Shown: positions 1 through 7,314, counted from the first letter of the stretch. The stretch is DNA of 14,556 nt from an uncultured Mycoplasmatota bacterium (GCA_947384645.1 CANDHX010000012.1:1-14556); one strand, 5' to 3'. Numbers and translations: made by a program. Notes: generated by a model from the letters alone, not told the origin.

Positions 1-533
1 GACTAGATTTATATACTAAAATGGTCAATGAAGAAATCGACCGCTTAGAGGGTAAAGAAATTGACGAAGATCGAGAAGAACATCAAACCGTGCTAAATAC
101 GAATAGTTATATAGACGATAACTACGTAAAAGATGAAAACATCAAAATAGAGATACATAAATTGATAAATTCAATCAAAAGTAAAACGGATTTTAAAAAT
201 GTCAAAGCAGAACTCGAGGACAGATTTGGAAAAATCGACGAAAAACTAGAAGAATACATGTTAGAACGTTTAACTGAAGAGCTCATGAATAATCTTGGAA
301 TAAAAAATATCATTCAGCTGCAAAATAAAATAACGATTGTGCTAAGCGAAGAGATATCGAATAAAATAAATGGAGAAAAACTGTTCTTAGAAAGCTATAA
401 CATAAATCCAAAATTTGAAATCAGTTATAAAAATAGAGAAATTAGAATTAGTCTAAGAACATCAAATCTGAGTAAAAGCTATATTTACTACATCTACGAA
501 CTTTTAGATACTATAAAATCGCAAATAAATTAG
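1..533 (+). CDS. mfd: Transcription-repair coupling factor Mfd, C-terminal end (partial)
   Basis: The frame is open to the first base of the window, so the gene starts upstream; an internal ATG at 21 is not its start. The translation begins LDLYTKMVNEEIDRLEGK, which matches the Mfd segment just after the helicase module (family pattern: G-DLY--ML-EAI). It is followed by the characteristic acidic linker and the D7 C-terminal domain, seen as SYIDDNYVKDENIKIEIHK and then ELEDRFGKIDEKLEEYM. In the family, Mfd is a cytoplasmic ATP-dependent translocase that removes RNA polymerase stalled at DNA lesions and recruits UvrA; D7 is the autoinhibitory C-terminal domain. Only about 177 residues are visible and none of the ATPase motifs. 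A spoVT homologue directly downstream is the same order as in Bacillus, which supports the call. Confidence 0.88.
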   Translation, partial: LDLYTKMVNEEIDRLEGKEIDEDREEHQTVLNTNSYIDDNYVKDENIKIEIHKLINSIKSKTDFKNVKAELEDRFGKIDEKLEEYMLERLTEELMNNLGIKNIIQLQNKITIVLSEEISNKINGEKLFLESYNINPKFEISYKNREIRISLRTSNLSKSYIYYIYELLDTIKSQIN

Positions 534-583
534 AGTATAATTATCATAATTGTTACTAAAATAATAATGGTTGGTGATTTATT

Positions 584-1096
584 TTGACAGAAAATAGTAA
601 CATTAGAAGAATAGATGAATTGGGAAGAATAGTAATACCAAAAGATATCCGCAAAAAGCTTCATATAAAGGATAGTGAGCCTTTAGAAATATTTATAGAT
701 GACGGGGAAATTAGAATAAAAAAATATTCCAGTCTACCAGATGTACTAGAATATTTAGAATTTTTAATAGATACTGCATCGAGAATAACAAAAAATAAAT
801 ATATCGTCACTAACAGGGAAAAAATAATAGTCTCCAATGAATTAAAATATAAAGATGCCAAATTAGAAAAAAGATTAGAAGATATGGTTTTAAACTGTAC
901 AGAAATTAAGGATGAGCTATTAGAATATACGATAAATGAAGAAAAATTAAAGGCATATATTAATGCTATTCCCATAATAGTCGATGCCGATAGAATAGGA
1001 CTATTGATAGAATATAATGGTTCTTCTGGACAAAATGATTACAATATGACGAAATTTCTTAAAACTTTGATAGAAAAACAGTTAAACAATTATTGA
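584..1096 (+). CDS. spoVT: Stage V sporulation protein T, AbrB-family transcription regulator
   Basis: This is a 170-residue protein, close to the usual length of about 178. Residues 5-50 form a swapped-hairpin AbrB DNA-binding domain (RRIDELGRIVIPKDIRKKL, then EPLEIFIDDGEIRIKKY). The rest matches in layout the GAF-like regulatory domain of SpoVT, with a hydrophobic strand near the end (IGLLIEYNG). The start is TTG at 584, chosen because GGTGAT lies just upstream (573-578) and the AbrB domain begins at once. In Bacillus, SpoVT is made in the forespore and modulates sigma-G-dependent genes. It follows mfd by 50 bp, as in Bacillus. Other AbrB/SpoVT-domain regulators exist, but the C-terminal domain and the mfd neighbour favour SpoVT. 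I see no convincing sigma-G promoter upstream. Confidence 0.88.
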   Translation: MTENSNIRRIDELGRIVIPKDIRKKLHIKDSEPLEIFIDDGEIRIKKYSSLPDVLEYLEFLIDTASRITKNKYIVTNREKIIVSNELKYKDAKLEKRLEDMVLNCTEIKDELLEYTINEEKLKAYINAIPIIVDADRIGLLIEYNGSSGQNDYNMTKFLKTLIEKQLNNY

Positions 1097-1121
1097 ATTA
1101 AAAAAAAAAGTATGATATTAT
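1093..1121 (+). promoter_or_regulatory. Sigma-A-type promoter for the T-box/metS transcript
   Basis: TTGAAT (1093-1098) and TATTAT (1116-1121) are separated by 17 bp, each matching the sigma-A consensus at four or five of six positions. The -35 overlaps the spoVT stop codon. A start near 1128 would place the transcript start just before T-box stem I. Confidence 0.6.
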
Positions 1122-1127
1122 TTAACC

Positions 1128-1330
1128 AATGAGCGAGGAAAAAAAGAGTAGAATAAAGCGTTTTTTCAAAGAGAGTTATCAGATGCTGAAAGATAATAAA
1201 AGACATTATTCGAACATGGTTTTGGAGCTCAAACGTATAGCCTGCGTTAAAGGATAAAGTGCATGAGTAAAGTCGTGAATTAAGGTGGTACCACGGAACA
1301 AATCCGTCCTTAAATTCTCGACTTTTTTAT
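1128..1330 (+). promoter_or_regulatory. T-box riboswitch, methionine specifier, upstream of metS
   Basis: The T-box core AAGGTGGTACCACGG is present intact at 1282-1296, where it would pair with the 3' end of uncharged tRNA. Upstream is a long stem I region with an AGTA-like element (1147-1150), GAGAG (1171-1175) and GCTGAAA. The expected specifier position, after CGAAC on the 3' side, reads ATG (1216-1218), which is the methionine codon and agrees with the downstream metS. Family knowledge: uncharged tRNA-Met stabilises the antiterminator and allows read-through; charged tRNA leads to termination at 1271-1329. The exact 5' end of the leader is inferred from the promoter. Confidence 0.92.
1271..1329 (+). 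terminator. T-box intrinsic terminator
   Basis: AGTCGTGAATTAAGG (1271-1285) pairs with CCTTAAATTCTCGACT (1308-1323) with minor imperfections, followed by a run of T. The 5' arm ends inside the T-box core, so the terminator and the antiterminator are mutually exclusive, as expected for this riboswitch class. Confidence 0.85.
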
Positions 1331-1349
1331 TTAGAAAGAAGGAAGAAAA

Positions 1350-2879
1350 ATGGAAAAAAAATTTTATATTACTACACCGATTTATTACCCATCAGCTAAT
1401 TTTCATATAGGACATTGTTATAGTACTATCATAGCAGATTCGATAGCTCGCTATAAAAGATTGGATGGATACGATACTTTCTTTTTAACGGGAAGTGATG
1501 AACATGGTCAAAAAATAGAAAAAAAAGCTTTGGAAGCTGGAGTAACTCCACAAGAATACGTAGACAAAATAGTCGAAAATGCGAAAGACCTTTGGGACAA
1601 ACTCGCAATAACTCACGACCGTTTTATCCGAACTACCGATAAAGACCACGTAGAAATCGTCCAAAAGATTTTTAAAAAACTTTATGATCAAAAAGACATA
1701 TATAAAGGAGAGTATAAAGGGTTATATTGTACTCCATGTGAATCGTTTTGGACTGAAACTCAAGCTAAAGATAACGTATGCCCAGATTGTGGAAAAGAGT
1801 TACACGAAGTTAGTGAAGAAGCTTATTTCCTTAAATTATCAAAATATCAGCAAAGACTAGAGGAATATATCAAAAGTCATCCACATTTTATCAAACCAGA
1901 ATCACGCCAAAATGAGATGATTAATAATTTTATCAAACCGGGTCTTGAAGATTTATGCGTATCTAGAACTAGTATAAAATGGGGAATACCTGTATCGTTT
2001 GATGAAGAGCACGTAATCTATGTTTGGCTCGATGCCTTGAGTAACTACATCACTGCCTTAGGTTATTTGACAGAAAACGACGAGCTATTTAAAAAATACT
2101 GGCCGGCAGACGTTCAAATCGTCGGTAAAGAAATAGTTCGGTTTCATACGATAATCTGGCCTATTATCTTAATGGCTTTAGACCTTCCTTTACCTAAGAC
2201 TGTATTCGGACACGGCTGGCTTATTATAGACGGCAATAAAATATCCAAAAGTTTAGGCAATTATAAAGACCCGAGAGATTATATAGATAAATACGGAGTG
2301 GATGCTATACGATATTTCGTTCTAAGAGAAATTCCGTTTGGAAATGACGGAAACTTCTCAGAAGAAGCACTAATTTCCCGTACGAATGCCGACCTTGCAA
2401 ATACTTGGGGGAATTTAGTAAATAGGACTATAGGAATGGTCAATAAATACTTCGACGGAAAAATCGAAAACAAAAAGGTCGAAGAACCTCTCGATAAAGA
2501 ATTATTAAGCTTGATAAACGATTTAAAAGCTAAGACAGATGAAAAAATAGAGTCATTAGAGATTTCTAAAGCGCTTGAAGCAATATTTGATGTCCTAAGA
2601 GCGAGCAATAAGTACATCGACGATACAGCCCCTTGGATACTTGCTAAAGATGACACCAAAAAAGATAGGTTAGAAACCGTTTTATACAATTTATTAGAAT
2701 CGATAAGAATAACGGCTACTATTCTAGAAGCATTTATGCCGACGAGTTCTAAAAACGTTTTAAGTCAAATTGGCAAGACCGACTCAGATTTTAAATGCTT
2801 AGAAGTAAATGCAAATAGTTCATTTGAAGTAACTTCTACTCCGTCTCAACTATTTACTAGAATTGAAAAAAAGATATAG
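1350..2879 (+). CDS. metG: Methionyl-tRNA synthetase, short form
   Basis: This cytoplasmic enzyme charges tRNA-Met with methionine. The class I signature HIGH is at residues 19-22 and the KMSKS loop appears as KISKS at 297-301. A zinc knuckle is formed by Cys127, Cys130, Cys144 and Cys147 (CTPC and CPDC). The anticodon-binding helical domain follows, including a DTAPWILAK motif typical of the family. At 509 residues it stops right after that domain and lacks the C-terminal EMAP/Trbp111-like tRNA-binding domain that lengthens B. subtilis MetS to roughly 660 residues. The start ATG at 1350 has AAGAAGGAAG just upstream. Expression should be controlled by the T-box in its leader. It is called metS in Bacillus. 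Confidence 0.96.
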   Translation: MEKKFYITTPIYYPSANFHIGHCYSTIIADSIARYKRLDGYDTFFLTGSDEHGQKIEKKALEAGVTPQEYVDKIVENAKDLWDKLAITHDRFIRTTDKDHVEIVQKIFKKLYDQKDIYKGEYKGLYCTPCESFWTETQAKDNVCPDCGKELHEVSEEAYFLKLSKYQQRLEEYIKSHPHFIKPESRQNEMINNFIKPGLEDLCVSRTSIKWGIPVSFDEEHVIYVWLDALSNYITALGYLTENDELFKKYWPADVQIVGKEIVRFHTIIWPIILMALDLPLPKTVFGHGWLIIDGNKISKSLGNYKDPRDYIDKYGVDAIRYFVLREIPFGNDGNFSEEALISRTNADLANTWGNLVNRTIGMVNKYFDGKIENKKVEEPLDKELLSLINDLKAKTDEKIESLEISKALEAIFDVLRASNKYIDDTAPWILAKDDTKKDRLETVLYNLLESIRITATILEAFMPTSSKNVLSQIGKTDSDFKCLEVNANSSFEVTSTPSQLFTRIEKKI

Positions 2880-2898
2880 AATAAAATATATCTTTTTT
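2866..2898 (+). terminator. Weak AT-rich intrinsic terminator at the metS stop codon
   Basis: AAAGATATA (2870-2878) pairs with TATATCTTT (2887-2895) around an 8-nt loop, followed by more T. The stop codon of metS lies at the top of the 5' arm. The stem has a single G-C pair, so termination is probably partial. The flanking A-run and T-run could make it act in both directions. Confidence 0.5.
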
Positions 2899-2919
2899 AT
2901 TTCCCGGGAAATATTTCTA

Positions 2920-2948
2920 TTTACAATTTCAAAAAATATATTTATACT
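2920..2948 (+). promoter_or_regulatory. Sigma-A-type promoter for tatD
   Basis: TTTACA (2920-2925) and TATACT (2943-2948) are separated by exactly 17 bp, each a five-of-six match to consensus. The predicted start near 2955 lies downstream of the long ORF's first ATG (2863), which argues that TatD starts at 2965 or 2974 rather than 2863. Confidence 0.65.
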
Positions 2949-2973
2949 TCTACTTAAGAAAGAAATGATTTTA

Positions 2974-3720
2974 ATGTTTACAGATACGCACTGTCATTTA
3001 TCTAAAGAGGACTACCCGAATGTCGAAACTATCATTAAAAATGCCCAACTTCTAGGCATAAACAAAATGATTGCAAACGGCTCAGATATGGAAAGTAATC
3101 TAGAAACAATAGAGCTCTCTAAAAAGTACTCTAATGTTTTTCCTGCACTAGGTTTTCATCCGGATAGCCTAACAGATTTAAAAAAAGAAGATATAAAAAT
3201 AATCGAGAAAAATAAAGACCTAATAGTAGCCATAGGAGAAATTGGATTAGATTATCATTACGAAGGGTATAATTCAAAAGCTCAAATTGAACTTTTTGAA
3301 ACACAATTGAAACTAGCAGAAAAATATAATTTACCAGTAATAGTTCACTCCCGAGATGCTACTCAAGACACTATAGATACTTTAAAAATATATCCAAAAA
3401 TAAAAGGTTCGATTCATTGCTTCACAGGAAGTCTTGAAACTGCAAACATATATATAAAAATGGGATACAAGCTCGGTTTTGGGGGAGTAACTACTTTTAA
3501 AAACGCCAAAATCAAAGAAGTCATTAAAAAAATTCCATATGATGCAATTCTTCTTGAGACGGACAGTCCCTACTTAAGTCCAGAACCGGTTAGGGGGACC
3601 AAAAATGAACCAGCTAATATCTCTTTTATTGCCGAATTTATTGCGAGAGAACTCGATTTAGATATCGAAGAATTAAGCAAAATTACTGAAAAAAATGTCC
3701 ATGACCTTTTTGACATTTAA
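2974..3720 (+). CDS. tatD: TatD-family metal-dependent deoxyribonuclease
   Basis: The metal-binding motifs of the TatD amidohydrolase-fold family appear in order: DTHCHL at the N-terminus, GFHPD, GEIGLDYH, PVIVHSRDA, IHCFTG and LLETDSPYLSP followed by RG--NEP. From the ATG at 2974 the protein is 248 residues, close to the usual 255, and starts MFTDTHCHL as family members do. An in-frame ATG at 2965 is also possible. A further upstream ATG at 2863 overlaps metS and would add a hydrophobic stretch foreign to the family; it also precedes the likely promoter. The family hydrolyses DNA 3'-5', with suggested roles in repair. In Bacillus this gene (yabD) also follows metS. The reading frame ends just before the 3D-protein promoter. 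Confidence 0.93.
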   Translation: MFTDTHCHLSKEDYPNVETIIKNAQLLGINKMIANGSDMESNLETIELSKKYSNVFPALGFHPDSLTDLKKEDIKIIEKNKDLIVAIGEIGLDYHYEGYNSKAQIELFETQLKLAEKYNLPVIVHSRDATQDTIDTLKIYPKIKGSIHCFTGSLETANIYIKMGYKLGFGGVTTFKNAKIKEVIKKIPYDAILLETDSPYLSPEPVRGTKNEPANISFIAEFIARELDLDIEELSKITEKNVHDLFDI

Positions 3721-3738
3721 TTCTAACTATGTTAAACT
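3710..3738 (+). promoter_or_regulatory. Sigma-A-type promoter with extended -10 for the 3D-domain gene
   Basis: A perfect TTGACA (3710-3715) lies inside the last codons of tatD. TAAACT (3733-3738) follows after 17 bp and is preceded by TGT (3730-3732), an extended -10. Confidence 0.65.
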
Positions 3739-3761
3739 ATAAATTACAAGGAGTAATAAGC

Positions 3762-4304
3762 ATGAAAAAAATCAAAGCAATATATAAAATCATCTGTATA
3801 TTCACTCTAATAGGCGTAATTCTATGTTTTCAAAATAGTGGGATTACAAACATTTATAAAACGACTAACAACAATCCTAATAAAAATGTCAATCTAAATG
3901 CTATGGCAAAGGTAATAGCAAATTTTCAGGCTGCCGATATCAATACAGTATTAGATACATACTATGGAACTTTAACAGGATACGTTGCTGACTGCCCATT
4001 ATGTTCAGGAAAACTCGGCTGCACGGGACAAAACGTTTTAGATAGAACTACCGAATACGAAGACGCACAATATGGAAAAGTAAGAATAGTTGCCTCGTCT
4101 TCTAATTTGCCATGCGGTTCGATAGTAAGATTTTTAAATAACACGGTTTCAGAGACTGGAGTTATTACAGCAATAGTACTCGATAGAGGAGTAACGGGAA
4201 CATCTCTCGATTTACTAGTCGAATCGACAGATATAGCTTTAACAAAAATCGGAAGTCGAAAAATAAACTACGACATATTAAGGTTCGGCTGGACTCGTGA
4301 ATAG
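3762..4304 (+). CDS. Secreted 3D-domain protein, putative cell-wall hydrolase (YabE/YocH-like)
   Basis: The ATG at 3762 follows a strong ribosome site (ACAAGGAG, 3746-3753), so an in-frame ATG at 3729 is probably not used. The 180-residue product has a basic N-terminus and one hydrophobic segment (about 10-24), giving a signal anchor or signal peptide. A 3D (double-psi beta-barrel) domain begins near residue 65: GYVADCPLCSG resembles the YTA-C--CSG hallmark of YocH-like proteins, then SNLPCGSIVRF, and DRG (Asp141) with LDLL (Asp150). These domains occur in MltA-like peptidoglycan lytic enzymes, so it probably acts at the cell wall. The first of the three name-giving aspartates, normally in a VDPSVIPLG-like strand, seems replaced by serine (ASSSNLPCG). 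It fills the yabE slot between tatD and ksgA but lacks the G5 and DUF348 domains of YabE. Confidence 0.75.
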   Translation: MKKIKAIYKIICIFTLIGVILCFQNSGITNIYKTTNNNPNKNVNLNAMAKVIANFQAADINTVLDTYYGTLTGYVADCPLCSGKLGCTGQNVLDRTTEYEDAQYGKVRIVASSSNLPCGSIVRFLNNTVSETGVITAIVLDRGVTGTSLDLLVESTDIALTKIGSRKINYDILRFGWTRE

Positions 4305-4325
4305 ACACGAGTTCTTTTATTTTAA
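4291..4325 (+). terminator. Intrinsic terminator after the 3D-domain gene
   Basis: GGACTCGTG (4291-4299) pairs with CACGAGTTC (4306-4314, one G-U pair) around the loop AATAGA, followed by a T-rich tail. The stop codon of the 3D gene lies in the loop region. Confidence 0.8.
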
Positions 4326-4334
4326 CGATATATA

Positions 4335-4343
4335 TGGTAAGAT
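4335..4343 (+). promoter_or_regulatory. Extended -10 element before ksgA
   Basis: TGG followed by TAAGAT (4338-4343) forms an extended -10 just downstream of the preceding terminator. No good -35 is present at the right distance. A start near 4350 would leave almost no leader before the GAGGTGG ribosome site. Confidence 0.4.
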
Positions 4344-4361
4344 TACAAGTGAGGTGGAATA

Positions 4362-5138
4362 GTGACAAAATTCAAATTTAAAAAAAAATATGGACAAAAT
4401 TTTCTTAAAAATACAAGTATAATAGAAAAAATTGTCAATTCTATCGAACCAACACATAATGATTTGATAATAGAAATAGGACCGGGGAGTGGCGTTATTA
4501 CTAGTAAATTAAAAAAATACAACGCTAATTTAATTGCCTTTGAAATAGACGTAGAGACAAAAAAATTTTTACTCCCCTTAGAAGATGATAGAACCAAAAT
4601 TATCTATTCCGATTTTTTAGAAATAAATCTCCGAGATTTTTTATCAACTTACAACTATGAAAGACTTTATATAATAGGAAATTTGCCATATTATATAACA
4701 ACTCCCATACTAGAACACATAATCGATTGTGACGTTAATGCAGAAACGATTACAATAATGGTTCAAAAGGAAGTCGCCACTAGATTTTTAGCCAAACCCC
4801 AGACGAGAGATTATGGAATGATGACAGTTTTAATAAATTATAACTATGATATCGAAAAGATAGTAAATGTTAAGAACACAGATTTCATTCCCATACCTAA
4901 AGTCGATAGCACTGTAATTAAACTATCAAAAAAAGATAAAGAGTCGATAGACTATGACCTATTTAAAAAATTTTTAAAAGATGCATTCCAATTTAAGAGA
5001 AAAACTTTAAATAACAACTTAAACGCTTATGATAAAAATAAAATAGAAGCGATACTAAAAAGGCATAACTTTTCTCTAAAAAACAGAGCAGAAGAGTTGG
5101 ACTTACAAACTTTTTTAGACATCGTAAAAGAATTATAG
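4362..5138 (+). CDS. rsmA: 16S rRNA (adenine1518-N6/adenine1519-N6)-dimethyltransferase
   Basis: This enzyme dimethylates two adjacent adenines in the loop of 16S rRNA helix 45 during small-subunit maturation, using S-adenosylmethionine. At 258 residues it is slightly shorter than the usual 270-290. The N-terminal YGQNFL, the SAM-binding IIEIGPGSG (36-44), the acidic EID ending strand 2 (61-63), the target-adenine motif NLPYY (107-111) and the later MVQKEVATR and IPIPKVDSTV segments are all in place. The start is GTG at 4362, chosen because GAGGTGG (4351-4357) lies just before it and the product begins at the conserved region. In Bacillus, ksgA lies between rnmV and yabG; here rnmV is absent and an unrelated gene sits between ksgA and yabG. 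Confidence 0.95.
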   Translation: MTKFKFKKKYGQNFLKNTSIIEKIVNSIEPTHNDLIIEIGPGSGVITSKLKKYNANLIAFEIDVETKKFLLPLEDDRTKIIYSDFLEINLRDFLSTYNYERLYIIGNLPYYITTPILEHIIDCDVNAETITIMVQKEVATRFLAKPQTRDYGMMTVLINYNYDIEKIVNVKNTDFIPIPKVDSTVIKLSKKDKESIDYDLFKKFLKDAFQFKRKTLNNNLNAYDKNKIEAILKRHNFSLKNRAEELDLQTFLDIVKEL

Positions 5139-5146
5139 ATTTAATC

Positions 5147-5175
5147 TTGACCAAATAACATCTTTATTATAAGAT
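5147..5175 (+). promoter_or_regulatory. Sigma-A-type promoter for the 528-residue membrane protein
   Basis: TTGACC (5147-5152) and TAAGAT (5170-5175) are separated by 17 bp, eight bases after the ksgA stop. A strong AAAGGAG (5191-5197) follows before the ATG at 5206. Confidence 0.65.
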
Positions 5176-5205
5176 AAATTCTAAATATACAAAGGAGAAA
5201 AGATT

Positions 5206-6792
5206 ATGCAATTTTACACACATGATGTAGCAATAGAGTTCAATGCAGTTTTTAGCGAAGTCGAAAGAACGATTAAAAGATATACTAAAGTGGGAATCGA
5301 TGTTTCAAAAGAACATACAGAGGTTCTTAAAATAAAAGAAGAAACTGAAACAAGAGCTTTTAATAGTTGTGAAGAAGGAGAACTAGAAAGCGTTTACATG
5401 AACGGTTGCAAAGAGTTAAAAAGGATGAGTAAATCATTGGAAAAACATGAAGTATACTATTCTATGTTCAATGGTGCAGCAAAAATACAAAGAAATATGG
5501 GTAATAAAATGCCTCAAAGACAAGAGCTTTCTGAATATGGCAAAGCGACGATAGAACTTATCAAAAGTATTAATGATTCAGACACAAGACATTATGCAGC
5601 CGAAAAAAAAATCGTAGAAAAAGTATACAAGGTTGCATACAATGTCATCCAAATGGAGTTGATAGAAAGTGGTCACAGCTGCGTTTTAGAATGGATAAAA
5701 AGTGATGAAGTAACTAAAAGTCTTATCATCAATCTAATAGAAAAGGATGTCGAGTCCCTAACCAAAAAGGGTATTGATATTGCCGTATTAAACGATTTAA
5801 CAACTCCCAAAAATGAGCATGAACCATTTACATATTTAAACGAGGAATTGATAATATTTTTAGCTCTACAAAATAAAAAAAGTTTAAATCAAGTTACGAA
5901 TACTCTTTTTGACATAGTCGGCGATGTAACTACATCCGAGTCGAATAAAAAAACTCAAAATGCCAGTATTGAAGAAATTAAAAATCGTTTAAAAGAGATC
6001 TCTGGATTTTTAAAAAAGAATAGAATTTTCAAAAACTTGGGAATCCTTATCAGCTTGATTGCTGCCCTCATTGCTGCCAAATATAGTATAGACGAAGCAG
6101 TTGAAGGAGTAGGATATCGAGAATATAGAACATATCCCGACTATTACACTTCAAATCCTGAAATAATAAATAGAGAATTTCCAGAATATATGAAAAAAAT
6201 AAAAGGGTGGGAAAAAACTACTGTTAAAGCATATACGCCTTGGGCTAGAGAAAACGTTTTATATGGAGATTATACACGTAAAACTATAGAGTACGACTTA
6301 ACCGATACACAATTCGACGAGTTATCTGAAGTTCTCGATTTAGATTTTAGTTCATTAAGTCACAGTAATCCCAAGATAGAAACTTTAGAGGATATAAACC
6401 CAGATGAGTTATACGAAGACACGATAGTAGAAATTATTCGCCTAACTCAAAATGAAGGAGAAGACATCTTTGTACCGAATGAAACTTGGCAATTGATTAC
6501 AAAAATTCTGCTTTCGATAATAGCTTATGGATTGCTCGGTGGTGGTTGCATAATTGAGATAAGAGAGATAGCCAAAAAGTTCAAAAATTCAGGCGAATAT
6601 AAAAAGCTAAAAAAAGAAGAGCTTTTAAAAATAGAATCACTTGTAGAAAAATATCGTGAATTTTGCGAAGAAAACGAGACTTTTAGACAACAGTTTATTT
6701 CTATATACGAAAGAATTTCAAAATACATGAGTAATACTGATTTAGAAGATCATTATAAACAGCTTAAATTCGAAAAAAAGATTAACAAATAA
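5206..6792 (+). CDS. Unrecognised protein with two membrane segments
   Basis: I do not recognise this 528-residue protein. It has a long, charged, mostly helical N-terminal part (about 1-270) without an obvious enzyme motif and a first membrane segment at about 276-294 (LGILISLIAALIAAKYSI). A 130-residue loop follows, rich in Tyr, Trp, Asp and Glu (about 300-425), then a second membrane segment at about 429-449 (ending IIAYGLLGGGCII) and a charged, probably coiled-coil tail (about 455-528). By the positive-inside rule the flanks are cytoplasmic and the loop is outside. It has its own promoter, a strong ribosome site and a downstream terminator, so it is a single-gene unit. Its codon style (frequent TCG, CGA, GTC) is like the core genes, suggesting long residence. 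It is not part of the Bacillus yab neighbourhood. No function is proposed. Confidence 0.85.
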   Translation: MQFYTHDVAIEFNAVFSEVERTIKRYTKVGIDVSKEHTEVLKIKEETETRAFNSCEEGELESVYMNGCKELKRMSKSLEKHEVYYSMFNGAAKIQRNMGNKMPQRQELSEYGKATIELIKSINDSDTRHYAAEKKIVEKVYKVAYNVIQMELIESGHSCVLEWIKSDEVTKSLIINLIEKDVESLTKKGIDIAVLNDLTTPKNEHEPFTYLNEELIIFLALQNKKSLNQVTNTLFDIVGDVTTSESNKKTQNASIEEIKNRLKEISGFLKKNRIFKNLGILISLIAALIAAKYSIDEAVEGVGYREYRTYPDYYTSNPEIINREFPEYMKKIKGWEKTTVKAYTPWARENVLYGDYTRKTIEYDLTDTQFDELSEVLDLDFSSLSHSNPKIETLEDINPDELYEDTIVEIIRLTQNEGEDIFVPNETWQLITKILLSIIAYGLLGGGCIIEIREIAKKFKNSGEYKKLKKEELLKIESLVEKYREFCEENETFRQQFISIYERISKYMSNTDLEDHYKQLKFEKKINK

Positions 6793-6819
6793 ATGTCTAC
6801 TAATTTGGTAGATATTTTT
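6793..6819 (+). terminator. Intrinsic terminator after the 528-residue protein gene
   Basis: ATGTCTAC (6793-6800) pairs with GTAGATAT (6808-6815, one G-U pair) around TAATTTG, followed by TTTT. It begins directly after the stop codon. Confidence 0.7.
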
Positions 6820-6863
6820 GTTATGAAAAACACCAACTTCTCATACAATTAACTGGTGATTAC

Positions 6864-7184
6864 ATGGATATACAAAAAGGAGACTATGTGACGAGGATAA
6901 GCTATAATCACGATACGGTCTTTAAAGTTTTAAACATCCAAAATGGAATATATTATTTAAAAGGTGTCGACGTTAGACTCTATGCAGATAGCACATTAGC
7001 TGACCTTCAAAAAGTTACTCTTGAAGAAGATAGAGAAGATTATACAGAAAAAGTTCGAGAACTACTAATCTCAGATAGAGATGAATTTTTTTATCTGCCA
7101 GGAAAGATATTACACTTCGATACTGACACTCAATTAAGTAACCATGCGAAAACCCCTGTAAATAAGGGAAAAATTAAAATTTGA
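6864..7184 (+). pseudogene. yabG: 5' fragment of sporulation protease gene yabG, interrupted
   Basis: The first 92 or so residues match the N-terminus of YabG, a sporulation-specific protease that processes spore coat or cortex proteins. MDIQKGDYVTRISYNHDTVFKVL corresponds to the IGD-V-RKSY---V-F-I start (fewer than 20 of these residues are conserved), then GVDVRLYADSTLADL and FYLPGKILHFDTD match in order. Family members are about 290 residues long, yet here homology ends near position 7143. Thirteen unrelated residues follow before TGA. I find no YabG-like continuation in any frame up to parA, so this is not a simple frameshift. A yabG next to ksgA is the Bacillus order. The ribosome site is weak (GGTGAT, 6854-6859). 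The most likely cause is insertion of the downstream mobile element; the missing two thirds may lie at its far end. Confidence 0.8.
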
Positions 7185-7278
7185 TTTTTATAACAAATGC
7201 TTAAAATCATAAAAAATCGACAAAATTTTATAAAAATTCTGCACTCAATAAAAGGGGCAGACATACACTTAAGTAACC
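7134..7278 (+). repeat. Direct repeat TTAAGTAACC, two copies 135 bp apart
   Basis: TTAAGTAACC occurs at 7134-7143 and again at 7269-7278; with flanks the match is CA-N-TTAAGTAACC. The first copy coincides with the end of YabG homology and the second lies between the -35 and -10 of the presumed parA promoter. It could be a recombinase core or arm site, or a regulator site. The span between the copies is AT-rich and non-coding apart from the tail of the yabG fragment. Confidence 0.5.
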
Positions 7279-7286
7279 GATATAAT
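7258..7286 (+). promoter_or_regulatory. Putative promoter for parA
   Basis: A perfect TATAAT (7281-7286) lies 17 bp after CAGACA (7258-7263), a four-of-six -35. A start near 7293 gives a leader of about 120 nt that contains the terminator-like hairpin and the palindrome described separately. Confidence 0.55.
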
Positions 7287-7314
7287 ATATATTCTAATCA
7301 GCAATACATAACAG

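Noticed and set aside
535..556. Imperfect AT-rich palindrome (AATTAT-C-ATAATT core) between mfd and spoVT as an operator or terminator
   Set aside because: Very low complexity, no T-run, and such palindromes are expected by chance in sequence this AT-rich.
2863..2973. An upstream ATG giving TatD 37 extra residues with a hydrophobic stretch
   Set aside because: It overlaps metS, precedes the likely tatD promoter, has no ribosome site, and family members begin near the DTHCHL motif.
3693..3718. Hairpin AAATGTC/GACATTT at the end of tatD as a terminator
   Set aside because: It has a 12-nt loop and no T-run after the 3' arm; the 3' arm is better explained by the TTGACA promoter box.
6820..6863. 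Possible sigma-K promoter for yabG, based on CATACAATTA at 6842-6851
   Set aside because: The -10-like box is plausible but no AC-type -35 is found at the required distance, so it is not called.
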